Assembly (NCBI GenBank): GCA_963678705.1
Contig: OY783204.1
Coordinates: forward strand, 6,083,834-6,147,833
Direction of reading: 5' to 3'
Length of the DNA: 64,000 nucleotides
DNA from: Panorpa germanica
Lineage: Eukaryota; Arthropoda; Insecta; Mecoptera; Panorpidae
Positions within the stretch are counted from its first letter, which is position 1, and each line of letters begins with the position of its first letter. The position numbers and the translations under genes were made by a program. Of the stretch, positions 11,908 to 23,288 are shown piece by piece. A model generated the notes under the pieces. That model did not search any database, was not told the origin of the DNA, and was given only the letters and a program-made list of their open reading frames with translations.

Positions 11908-12790
11908 TAAGCGCTTCGCCCCGTCGCTGAGCGACGTGTATATAGTATTTGAGCCTTTTTTTGAACTTTTTTTTTCTATGCACATACATATTTTTAATTT
12001 TTTTTAATTTGATTTTTGGGGCAATTGACTATCTCCTCCTACCCCCATCCCTCCCGTCCGATTTCATAGTACTATGCACCAAATATCAATCCACTACTGG
12101 ATGTAATTTGAATATCTAACATAGAGAGAACTATTTTGCCTATATGTAATACTCTACATTCTAAATATTATCGTTCTACCTCTATATTCTTCTTATATTC
12201 GGTATATCACCCACTGCCCTGATGTTACACTAAAGAAAATGTAGTTTTTTTATATTTTCGTTATTAATATGTCATTTTATATCTGCATTTGTCAAATTTT
12301 AGAACAGCGATCTATTTTGTTTGTATCTAAGAACATATATTCTAAATTATAGAGATTCGTTTGTATATATTCGATATTTCTGGTTTTTATCCCGCTGCAT
12401 TCGCTGCTACTGAAAATTTGTAGTTTTCTATGGTTTGTCTTTATTAATCATCTATAAAGGGCCCACGTCTATAATTTCAACGTTCCAGCTCTTTTGCGAC
12501 ATTGCCACATAAATTCGCACGGCTACTGAATTATAATTTTTGAGTTCTAATTACTGGCAAATATGCACAATTAGTGTATCTATACATTTCCAAGTTAATA
12601 TTTTCTTTATTCAATATTTATAGATTTACGGTCTAAACACCCGCCGCACTGGAAATTTGGAGTTTCAATTTATTTTTCTTAATTATTGTCTACAGTGAGC
12701 CTACCTTTCAAATACATTTTTTTCATATTCGTAGTACCTTTAAATCCAGAAAAATGGATATTTTTTGGAAGAGTTACCTAAAATAAAAAA
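11908..12790 (-). mobile_element. Helitron (type A) remnant with internal repeats
   Basis: The minus-strand 3' terminus reads GTCGCTCAGCGAC hairpin, then GGGGCGAAGCG and CTTA (a one-step change from CTAG), directly followed by the TC of the next element. Upstream, repeated blocks resembling TTCAGTAGCGGCG and CCAGTGGCGGCGGG occur every 240-250 bp. The same blocks occur on the plus strand at 33159-34320. The 5' end is not resolved. Confidence 0.6.
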
Positions 12791-12796
12791 TTAAGT

Positions 12797-13111
12797 TTAA
12801 AATGGGGAATTTAATACTTTTACAATTTCGTCAGATTCCAATATTTCAATAACTTCACTGTCACTTTCTAATAATTCTATTATTTTTACATCAGAATCTT
12901 CTTCCTGTATTTCAATGTTTTCGTGACATATTATAATTTCATCAGCATAATTCTCTATAATATTCTCGTATCTCTTCTTTTCTTCATCCGTTATATCCTC
13001 TGAGTCACAGTCATTTATATCAAAATCGTCGGCTATATCCTGCACATAACATCTATCTTCACTATCAATGTCGACGCGTATATCTCCCCAATCCAATAAC
13101 CATGTTATACT
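12797..13111 (-). pseudogene. Acidic ORF fragment without ATG, unknown
   Basis: A 315-bp open frame encodes an Asp/Glu-rich peptide with repeated ESDxE and IxEILESD motifs. It has no in-frame ATG between the upstream stop at 13112 and the acidic region, so it is either an internal exon or a captured fragment. I recognise no domain. It sits next to the Helitron remnant, which leaves gene capture possible but unproven. Confidence 0.25.
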
Positions 13112-13349
13112 TTACTTATTATTACTTCTGGAATATTCTTAAATCCGTTCATACTATTAAACTTTAGTTTGAACTAACAAAACATTACTCTGTAATTACA
13201 TCTCAACATTTTCTCTGTTTAAGTGACTTTTATACATGAATTTACCATCTTTAATAATCCATATTAAAGCCCTTACCTCCACCAACATAATCTCTTTGCA
13301 TATGCATAAAAATGTATAGGTGGGGATATATGAGTAATATTAACGACAT

Positions 13350-13645
13350 CATAATTACAACCAATAACAAGACTTATGCTAAGATCATATATAGACTACA
13401 CCTACAGATACATCTAGGAAACGAACATCAACGATTGGTTTCCGGATATTGACGAAGAATGCAATAACGACGTCATCATCTTCTCAACCAATAGCACCAC
13501 ACACATAATATATAATATCGATATCTCACTCTTTCACATTACTGCTTTCTCACTCATATGCTAGGATATTGTATTGACCGTACCTACAGATGAATGTAAT
13601 AATGACGTCATCATCTTCAAAGCCAATAGCAGCACAGATTATAAA
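13350..13645. promoter_or_regulatory. Three spaced CRE-like / CCAAT modules
   Basis: Three copies of one module lie about 120 bp apart: ACGACATCATAATTACAACC-AATAAC near 13352, ACGACGTCATCATCTTC...CCAATAG near 13468 and ATGACGTCATCATCTTC...CCAATAG near 13595. Each has a CRE-type TGACGTCA or near match 10-12 bp before a CCAAT box. The third is followed by ATTATAAA, which resembles a TATA box on the plus strand. I found no convincing downstream gene, so a transposon promoter or a degenerate tandem repeat is the likeliest reading. Confidence 0.35.
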
Positions 13646-13649
13646 TTTT

Positions 13650-14820
13650 ATAATGTTGATTTCCTTATAAGTTGACCTCAAATATTGTTTGCCTAGTACT
13701 GCCTTTTAAGGCAGGGATTGCTACGAAATTGGTTTTAAAATAACCAGGCACACTCCTGAATAATTATGTGGATAATACCTGGTTTTTATCCTTATTGTTT
13801 CAAATTGGTATTTTTCTGGAACCTATCTCTATCACTCATAATTATTACTTCATTGATTTCAATACAAATAAAAAAAATTAATTTCTTTCATTGTTGTTGG
13901 CAAAAATAATAGTAAAAATTAAAATTTTAATAGGATTCTAGAATGCGCTGAAACTATTCGTGTGTAGAATATGTGGTTACAATTTCATAAGGATCGGTTT
14001 AGTGGTTCCACAGAAATCACCATTTGCCACCGACCGAAAAAAAGTTGTTTTCAGCAAAACGCGTTTAAAGTTTTTTGTTAATGATAAATTAGGAAAACTT
14101 TGCTCTAGGCTGCTTCTGATTTGTTTTAGCATCTTTGAAAGATTGGGAGCTGGCTTTTGGCAAAATCGACTGCGGCCGATCAGAGTTTGATACCCATCAT
14201 ATCAATATATGTCCATCACTGGATCAAATCTTTCATTGAAAATGCAGGCTGCTATTTTACAAGCAATTTCAACTATTTTATTAGCATTAAATATGTGTTC
14301 AAGTGCCATACTCCAAACACATTTGCTAGACCTTTCGTTGTTATTTTGTGTATGCCCACCTAAAAATCATTCGAGCAACTCCGTTTCAAGACCGGTCGGG
14401 CGATCGCGCTCAGATAGTTGGTACTTAAATTTGGATGTAACATATAATAATTGGACGAAATGCAACAGTAGTACCTTATATGTTCAAAATCATTGTAAAT
14501 TGTTTGATGTAAATAGTTGTACTTGTCAGTTATATCCCCTCTATTCCCTCACCTTAAGACATCGCACAAACCAAAACCTTTTCTTTCAATCCTATTCAAA
14601 TACGCATTTCTTTATCTAGTCGAACAACCTACAAATATTTTTCGCTCCTTTATTCTTTACAAAACCCGTTCCTTTCCTGTTATAAACAAGACTACATTGT
14701 TTTAGATATAACAAGTAAAATAAAAACTAAATTTAATTTTGTATAAAAAATATAAGAAGAGCTGTAAGACACAAAACTTAACTTGGTAGTAATTATAATT
14801 TGTAGAAAATATAAAAGATA
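13650..14820. other. Intergenic, nothing recognised
   Basis: There are several short open frames (for example 14209-14619), but none resembles a known family, has repeated-domain structure or shows codon bias I can defend. I treat the stretch as non-coding. Confidence 0.4.
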
Positions 14821-14825
14821 TTAAA

Positions 14826-16200
14826 TTAAACGAAGTGTGCTGTTTCCTTAAAAAAATCGGTCCAAATTGGCTTACACCCAATTGAAAAGAACGTTGCCCC
14901 AAGATCATCAGCGAATCGACTCTTGACAACGTTACAATAATCTCTTCCTTTTACCTGACTTTTGATAATGAAATCTTGATTTCTCAAATTGAAGTTTGAT
15001 TTTTTGATTATATTAAAAATTTCATATGAAGTTAATTTCACTTTCATCTCAATTTCCAAATTTATTGATTCCTTTGCCTATTTATACAAAATTTCATTTT
15101 CTCTTATTCCACAAATTTTACGGTATAGTTTTTATTTATTATATTGAAATACAGCTCCTTAATTTTGCATGTCAAAATATCATTACTTGATTTGTAATCA
15201 TTAGAATTTAATTTTTTTAAAACACTTAAAGAATCCGTTATTATTTTAATTTTTTTTTTTATTAATACTTCACGGGCTTCTTAGGACCACGGTCCTTTAT
15301 TATAATTTTATTAGTGTTCATATTTTCCTTAATTTCCAATACTAAAAGTATATTGCTAATTTTTCTCCAGTATAAGAACTAACTTTGTTATTTAATTTAT
15401 ATTTTTCATATAATAAATGTATTTCTACATATATAGCAAATCCTGCATTATTTCTTTCTAAATCAATGGATGCATCTGTATATATTATTTTTGAAAAATT
15501 TGTATTAAATTGCTGCATTAGATTTAATTTTTTTTCCTTATTTATCGCATTATTAAATTTTTTAGATAATAATTGTGTGTTCATAAATAGGTTTAATTAA
15601 TGATTCAAAAGGAATAGTGTATATAGGAGATTTGGAATTTCTTTGTATATTTCGATCCTTTAATTTCATTTGTAACACTATTTATTAAAATAGGTTTATT
15701 CTTTTTGATCCAGTAAGAAGAGTTTTGAATAGAAGTAGATAATAACTTAATTTTATCAATAATTTGGAATTTCGATAATGATTCACATTTAACATAAAGT
15801 TTATCACTAAGGAGTTGATTTCTAAATTGCAATGGAGCTATATTAGATTCAGCTTGAAATATATGTGTTGGAGTTGAAGTCATGCAACCTAAAGCGATTC
15901 TTAAGCTTCTGTATTGTATTCTATCCAATTTTAATAATCTTGATTTGGAAGCTGTACTAAATAATATACTTGAATAGTCTAAATGTGAACTTATAACAGC
16001 TTGATAAATTTGCATTAAAGAGGTAGGATGAGCTCCCTATTTACTTCCAGCTAGACTTCTTAAAACATTTATTCCTCTATTGCATTTAAGTATATTTTAT
16101 CAATTTCAAAGCTCCAAGTAGATTTACAGTCAAACCAAATACCTAAAAAATTTCTTTATTTGATATAATAATATTTTTGTTATTATATATTATCCTCGGA
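14826..16200 (-). pseudogene. I-type LINE remnant with RNase H
   Basis: Minus-strand pieces are in coding order. The post-RT region with FLGIWFD-like and HLDYSSILF motifs is at 15605-16200. An RNase H start with IIYTDAS and an SSYTGE glutamate follows at 15342-15584. A degraded ITDSLSVLKKL (the next catalytic Asp) is at about 15150-15240, and a C-terminal piece is at 14826-15059. Several frameshifts and stops separate them. RNase H in a non-LTR element points to the I-related group. It is inactive. Confidence 0.75.
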
Positions 16201-16235
16201 TTTGATATAATTTTGTGTCCTTACATATATATTTA

Positions 16236-19063
16236 TTGTTAATTGTGTGTGCCTTTCGGCTTTACAATCTACCGTATTCTATTTCTTATTACATTTCATT
16301 CCTATCTTAACAATTCAACCTTAAAACTAACCTTACTAATTTTATTTAAAACTAATTATTTTCCTAAAACTAAACTTAATTTATTTATTACAACTAAAAA
16401 AATTATTTTAGACTTTTAGTACTTCCAAAAAGTGTTTTATGCTTCGTCTTCTCTTGACCCTCTCTCTTCATGTTCCCCATGCAAACTAGATAACGAGCTG
16501 AACCAGATAACTGGATTTTATATACAGACGACGGTCACTTTGCAGACAATTCAATTTACATTATTCTAGACCTTTTTATCTCCACCCGTACTTTCTGCTT
16601 CTTCTTCTCTTGACCCTCTTCCTTCATTTTCCCTAGTCTTCCTTCTGTACTGGTCTATTCCCTAGTCTATTTTTCTGGGCTGAAGTATACCTGTTTCCTC
16701 GCTACTTCTTTCTTTCTCCTGCTTCTCTTCATTGCCTCTTTTAGTACTTCCTTTCTCTTCCTGTTCCTTGTGCAACCCAGCCATCAGCTTATTTCTTCTC
16801 CTGTTTTTTCTTTCCTTCTTACTATTTCCGCCATCCACCTCTTTCCTTCACTGCCTCCCTTTAATAGCAGGCCAATATTCCTTTCGCTCGCTACTTTTTC
16901 CTTACACTCAAACTTAATGTGCTCCAGTGTTTCGTCCTCCGCTCCGCACACTCTACACTTTCTTTCTTCACTACTTTCCCAGTATCTGTTTCCTTTTTCC
17001 TCATTTCCCAATCTAAACCTTGCTGTTCTTCTTATGTGTTTGATGTCTTTTTCTATAAGGTACTGAGACACATTATTTTCCCATAACCTTTATATCTTGC
17101 ATTGTAGTTGCCTTTTCGATTTTTCCCATTCTCTCCTGCTGTTGTATTTCCTTATTCCTTCTCCTTAGCTCCTCTTCCACACTTGCGCCACCTTCTATTC
17201 TCCTCTCTGCCTCCTCGATCGCCATTCCATTTCTTTCAAAGTACTCCTTTCGCTTTTTTGGACCTCCTCCCCCCCCATTTTTTATGCTATCCTCTCTTAT
17301 TTTCTTTAAAATTTTGCTTTCCGCTCTGTTCAATTTCTCATCGTATTTTACTGCTCTTTCCCCTGTTTTAATTCGTATCTTATCCCTTTTTAGCTCCTCC
17401 ATCACCATGTATCCTGGCGTGCACCTGTCCAGCCCTAGTACCCATTTAATATATCTCACCTGTATTCTTTCCAACTTTTCTTGTTCCTTCCACCCCCAAA
17501 CCTCTGCTCCATACAACATCATACTGGCTATCAGTCTATCAAATATCCATATTCTCTTTTGTATGTCCCCCCCAAATACCTTTTCCCCTAGTCACCATAC
17601 CCGTCGCATTGCTTGCTCTGCCTTCTTTGCTACCTCCCTTATCTGAGCCTCTTCTCCATTGTTCTTTTTAAAAGTGTAGCCCAAATATTTAAATTCTTCT
17701 ACTTCCTCAATGTCCTCTGTCTTGTATTTCCACCTCTTTTGTCTTCTTTTTCCTCCCCCTTTTTTAAATACCATAATTTTTGTCTTTTCCACGTTTACCA
17801 CTCTAGTCCTTTCCTGTCTATATACCTCCCTAGCCGGTGTGCCATCTCCTGCAGCTCTCCTTCCCTTTTTGCCAACAGGACTATATCGTCAGCGTATGCT
17901 AAAGTCCATATCTTGTAGTGTCTTCCTATTAGCACATCCCCATCTTGTCCTCTTTCCATTACCCCCTCCAAGTCTGCTGTATATATCGCAAATAAAATGG
18001 GACTCAAAGGACAACCTTGTCTCAACCCCTTGTCTGTCCAGAATTCTTCTGATTCTTCACCCCCAACTCTTATTCTCATTCTTGTTTCTTTGTAAATTTC
18101 TTCAATACATTCCACTTTATCCTTATCTATTTTTTTCTTTCTCATGTACTTCCACAATTTCTGTCTGTTGACCATATCAAACGCCGCTTTAAGGTCGATG
18201 AACATTGCATATATCTGTCCTCCTTTTTCCTTAAGCTCTTTTTCAACTACATGGTTCAATGCGTATATATTGTCTAAAGTCCCTCGTCCCTTTCTAAAGC
18301 CTACTTGTGTCTCGGGAATTATTTCTTTTGCATTTACCTCTTCTTCCAGTCTTTCTCTCACAATCCCTGCATAAATCCTGTACCCTGTATTTAATAGTGT
18401 GATACCCCTGTAACTCTTGGCTTCATGCCTATTTCCCTTTTTATATATCGGAATTATTACCCCTTCTCTCCAGCTGTCTGGCAGGTTTCTTCCTTTCCAT
18501 ATCTTATTCATCGCTGTCAGTAATCCTTTCTCTATCCTTTCTTGTCCAGCTTTCCACGCTTCGTTCTTTAGTCCATCTCTACCTTGCGCTTTCTTTTCCT
18601 TGAGTTTTTTAATTTGTGTTTTTAGTTCCTTTAGTTCTATTTCATTTATTTTCTCCTTTTCTTTTATCCCCTTCTTTGTATTCTCGTTTCTTTTCTTTCC
18701 TCCTAGTACTCCCATAAAGTGTTTCGTCCACTCTTCCATTTTTATTTCCTTGCTTGGCTCTTTCCTTCGCTTTTTCTCCCTATTTATGTAATCCCATGCC
18801 TGCCTCTCCGTTGTTATTTCTCTAATTTCTTTTTCTATTCCTATTTTGAACTCATTCTTTTTATCTTTTATCTTATCGTTATATTCCCTTTGCTTCCTTT
18901 TAAAGTCTTCTTTACTTGATTCTCCTTTCTTCCATCTCTTTAGTTCCCTTTTTACCTCTTTTTTCCATTCTTTACATTCTTTATCCCACCATTTGTTTTC
19001 TCCCGTTCTATCAGATATTCTCCACCTTTTACCTTGGGTTGCTTCCTTCATCCTCTCTTCAAT
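16236..19063 (-). mobile_element. LINE family L, copy 2 (left arm of palindrome)
   Basis: This is a 5'-truncated copy. The 3' end carries the family terminus (complement of GTGTGTGCCTTTCGGCTTTACAATC, about 16244-16268). Upstream on the minus strand is an intact 418-codon RT block (17795-19051). It has GRDGLKNEAWK, YRGITLLNTGY, QVGFRKGRGTLDNI, FIDLKAAFDMVN, GLRQGCPLSP and the catalytic YADD. A two-base insertion near 17800, a TGA at 17589-17591 and a frameshift near 17072 break the rest, which includes the CRVCG...ETLEHI knuckle. The endonuclease is absent. Confidence 0.9.
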
Positions 19064-19099
19064 AAAATGGAGAGAAATGGAATAATGGAGAAATAGATA

Positions 19100-22000
19100 G
19101 AAATAAAAAATAGGATAAAGATAGGTTTCTGGAACGTGGCGAGATAAAAAGAAAAGATAAGGATTTCTGGAGATACATCACAAGTTGAGATGTGATTGGG
19201 ATGGTGGAAACATGGCTGGATAGCAAAGAATGGGAAGACAAACTACCGAAAAACTACAGATGGGTGTGCCAAGGTGCTGTTAGGGAGCATAAGAAAGGGA
19301 GAGCAAGAGGTGGAATTATAATGGGTGTACGTAGGGAGCTAAAAGAGGAAGAGGTACCAGACAGAAGAGATACAACAGTAAGGAGGACGGTAAAACTGAA
19401 AGAAGAGACATGGGAAATAGTAGCAATATACGGTAAAGGTAATATAAAAGAAACAATGAAAGAAATAAAAGAAATAATTAAGGATGAGAAACAGGAAAAC
19501 CTACTAATTCGAGGGGATTTCAACGCGAGAATTGGGGAGTTGGGAGAGATGGACGAAGTATGGCGGAATAGGAAAAATAAAAGAACAACGAAAGACAAAA
19601 CAATAAACGCCGAGGGAAAAGAACTAATGGAAATGCTAGAAGAGCAAGGATGGATAGTACTAAATGGGAACAAGGAAGGAGATGAAGGAGGAGAATATAC
19701 CCACGTGGGAAGCAGAGGGGATACAGTAATCGACTACGTGGTGACAACGCTGGGAGGAGGACAGAAGGTAGCAAGAATGAAAGTGATAGAGATGGTGGAC
19801 TCGGATCACCTACCGCTGGTGGTAGAGTTGGAGGCGAGGAGAGGTGAAAGAAATTGAAACGAATGGAAAGAGGGCAGCGATTGGACGGAGGAAAGAAGGA
19901 AGAAGTTTATGGTGGAATTGCAACAGAGATACGAGGAAGAAGGAGAAACGGACGAGATGGAGGAAAATGAAGAGAGGATGAAGGGAGCAACCCAAGGTAA
20001 GAGGTGGAGAATATATGATAGAACGGGAGAAAACAAATGGTGGGATAAAGAATGTAAAGAAACAAAAAAAGAGGTAAAAAGAGAACTAAAGAGATGGAAG
20101 AAAGGAAAATCAAGTAAAGAAGACTTCAAGAGGAAGCAAAGGGAATATAACGATAAGATAAAAAAAAAAGAATGAGTTCAAAATAGGAATAGAAAAAGAA
20201 ATTAGAGAGATAACAACGGAGAGGCAGGCATGGGATTACACAAATAGGGAGCAAAGGCGAAGGAAAGAGCCAAGCAAGGAAATAAAAATGGAAGAGTGGA
20301 CGAAACACTTTATGGGAGTACTAGGAGGAAAGAAAAGAAACGAGAATACAAAGAAGGGGTTAAAAGAAAAGGAGAAAGTAAACGAAATAGAACTAAATGA
20401 ACTAAAAACACAAATTCAAAAACTCAAGAAAAAGAAAGCACCAGGTAAAGATGGACTAAAGAACGAGGCGTGGAAAGCTGGGCAAGAAAGGATTACTGAC
20501 AGCGTTGAATAAGATATGGAAAGGAGGAGACCTGCCAGACAGCTGGAGAGAAGGGGTAATAATTCCGATATATAAAAAGGGAAATAGGCATGAAGCCAAG
20601 AATTACAGAGGTATCACACTATTGAATACAGGGTACAAGATTTATGCAGGGATTGTGAGAGAAAGACTGGAAGAAGAGGTAAAAGCAAAAGATATAATTT
20701 CCGAGACACAAGCAGGCTTTAGAAAGGGACGAGGGACTTTAGACAATATAAACGCATTGAACCATGTAGTTGAAAAAGAGCTAAGGGAAAAAGGAGGAAA
20801 GATATATGCAATGTTCATCGACCTTAAAGCGGCGTTTGATATGGTCAACAGAGAGAAATTGTGGAAATACATGAGAAAGAAAAAAATAGATGAGGATATA
20901 GTGGAATGTATTGAAGAAATTTACAAAGAAACAAGAATGAGAATAAGAGTTGGGGGTGAAGAATTAGAAAAATTCTGGACAGACAAGGGGTTGAGGCAAG
21001 GTTGTCCTCTGAGTCCCATTTTATTTGCGATATATACAGCAGACTTGGAGGGGGTAATGGAAAGAGGACAAGATGGGGGGGTGCTAATAGGAAAACACTG
21101 CAAGATATGGACTTTAGCATACGCTGACGATATAGTCCTGTTGGCAAAAAGGGAAAGAGAGCTGCAGGAGATGGCACATCGGCTAGGGAGATATATAGAC
21201 AGGAAAGGACTAGAGTTAAATGTGGAAAAGACAAAAATTATGGTATTTAAAAAAGGGGGAGGAAAAAGAAGACATAAAAGGTGGAAATACAAGACAGAGG
21301 TCATTGAGGAAGTAGAAGAATTTAAATATCTGGGCTACACTTTTAAAAAGAACAATGGAGAAGAGGCTCAGATAAGGGAGGTAGCAAGGAAGGCGGAGCT
21401 AGCAATGCGACGGGTATAGGGATTAAGAGAAAAGGTATTTAGGGGGGACATACAAAAGAGAATATGGATGTTTGACAGACTGATAGCAAGTATGATGTTG
21501 TATGGAGCAGAGGTTTTGGGGGTGGAAGGAGCAGGAAAAGTTGGAAAGAATACAGGTGAGATATATTAAATGGTTACTAGGGCTGGACAGGTGCACGCCA
21601 GGATACATGGATATGTAGGAGCTAAAAAGGGATAAGATGCGATTTAAAACAGGGGAAAGAGCAGTCAAATATGAGGAGAAATTGACCAGGGCGGAAAGCA
21701 AAATTTTAAAGTAAATAAGAGAGGATAGCATAAAGAATGGGGGGGAGGAGGTCCAAAAAAGCGAAAGGAGTACTTTGAAAGAAATGGAATGGCGATCGAG
21801 GAGGCAGAGAGGAGAAGAGAAGGTGGCGAAAGTGTGGAAGAGGAGCTAAGGAGAAGGGATAAGGAGATACAACAGCAGGAGAGAATGGGAAAAATCGAAA
21901 AAGCAACTACAATGCAAGATATAAAAGGTTATGGGAAAATAATGTGCCTCAGTACCTTATAGAAAAAGACATCAAACACATAAGAAGAACAGCAAGGTTT

Positions 22001-22783
22001 AGATTGGGAAATGAGGAAAAAGGAAACAGATACTGGGAAAGTAGTGAAGAAAGAAAGTGTAGAGTGTGCGGAGCGGAGGACGAAACACTGGAGCACATTA
22101 AGTTTGAGTGTAAGGAAAAAGTAGCGAGCGAAAGGAATATTGGCCTGCTATTAAAGGGAGGCAGTGAAGGAAAGAGGTGGATGGCGGAAATAGTAAGAAG
22201 GAAAGAAAAAACAGGAGAAGAAATAAGCTGATGGCTGGGTTGCACAAGGAACAGGAAGAGAAAGGAAGTACTAAAAGAGGCAATGAAGAGAAGCAGGAGA
22301 AAGAAAGAAGTAGCGAGGAAACAGGTATACTTCAGCCCAGAAAAATAGACTAGGGAATAGACCAGTACAGAAGGAAGACTAGGGAAAATGAAGGAAGAGG
22401 GTCAAGAGAAGAAGAAGCAGAAAGTACGGGTGGAGATAAAAAGGTCTAGAATAATGTAAATTGAATTGTCTGCAAAGTGACCGTCGTCTGTATATAAAAT
22501 CCAGTTATCTGGTTCAGCTCGTTATCTAGTTTGCATGGGGAACATGAAGAGAGAGGGTCAAGAGAAGACGAAGCATAAAACACTTTTTGGAAGTACTAAA
22601 AGTCTAAAATAATTTTTTTAGTTGTGATAAATAAATTAAGTTTAGTTTTAGGAAAATAATTAGTTTTAAATAAAATTAGTAAGGTTAGTTTTAAGGTTGA
22701 ATTGTTAAGATATGAATGAAATGTAATAAGAAATAGAATACGGTAGATTGTAAAGCCGAAAGGCACACACAAATAACAATAAA
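19100..22783 (+). mobile_element. LINE family L, copy 3 (right arm, longest copy)
   Basis: This is the most complete copy. The APE-type endonuclease starts at about 19117 (GFWNVA) and stays open from 19192 to 19857 with VETW, RGDFNARIG and SDHLPL active-site motifs. The RT follows at 20288-21419 with FIDLKAAFDMVN and YADDIVLL. The C-terminal zinc-knuckle region ends at 22231, followed by a 3' UTR and an AAT-rich tail. It is broken by a TGA at 19855, a one-A expansion near 20165, an 8-bp loss near 20490, a TAG at 21417-21419 and a T insertion near 21512. No gag-like ORF1 is present, so the 5' end is probably truncated too. Confidence 0.9.
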
Positions 22784-22789
22784 TAATAA

Positions 22790-23288
22790 TAATATTTATT
22801 TAGTTGGTAACACTGATCAGATATATTACAATTGCATTCTGCTCAGGTGAGATAATGGTGTATATACAACGGTATTGCAACGAGTAATGTTATAAGGAAT
22901 GACGGCCAACACAGTTGATATTTGGAGCTGACAGAACCTACTGTGCATAATGTTAAGTTGTTATAAAGTTAGATAAGAAGGAATTGTTAATTTCAATAAT
23001 AAACTTTAAATATCATTTCTTTGAGTTCAATTAAGATAGTATGATTTAAGTTAAACAGTGTAATGATTATAATGTGTATGTAAATTACTAAAATAAAAGA
23101 ATTTGTTTTCAGTAACAACACATAAGTTTGTTTAAAAAATTTCAATTGCTTTAAAATTTGATGTATTTTCAGACAATTTTATGTTACAAATATTATTTCA
23201 ATATACACTCTCACTAAAAACAAATTAATCCTGTAATTGCCTGTAATTAACAAACAACAATATCAAAGACAAATCAATGGTAATAATC
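22790..23288. other. Intergenic, nothing recognised
   Basis: AT-rich DNA between the LINE tail and the 3' end of the receptor gene. It probably contains the receptor 3' UTR on the minus strand, but I could not fix a poly-A site. Confidence 0.4.

Noticed and set aside
14209-14619. 136-codon plus-strand ORF
   Set aside because: No recognisable domain, overlapping frames of similar length, and no repeat or splice evidence.
17108-18791. Long plus-strand ORFs rich in Leu, Ser, Phe and Pro opposite LINE copy 2 (similar ones lie opposite the other family-L copies)
   Set aside because: They are mirror frames of the strongly purine-rich LINE coding strand; no domain is present and they recur at every LINE copy.
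16236-22783. Twin-priming (5' inversion of a single LINE)
   Set aside because: Both arms carry their own 3' end and zinc-knuckle region, so these are two copies and not one element with an inverted 5' part.
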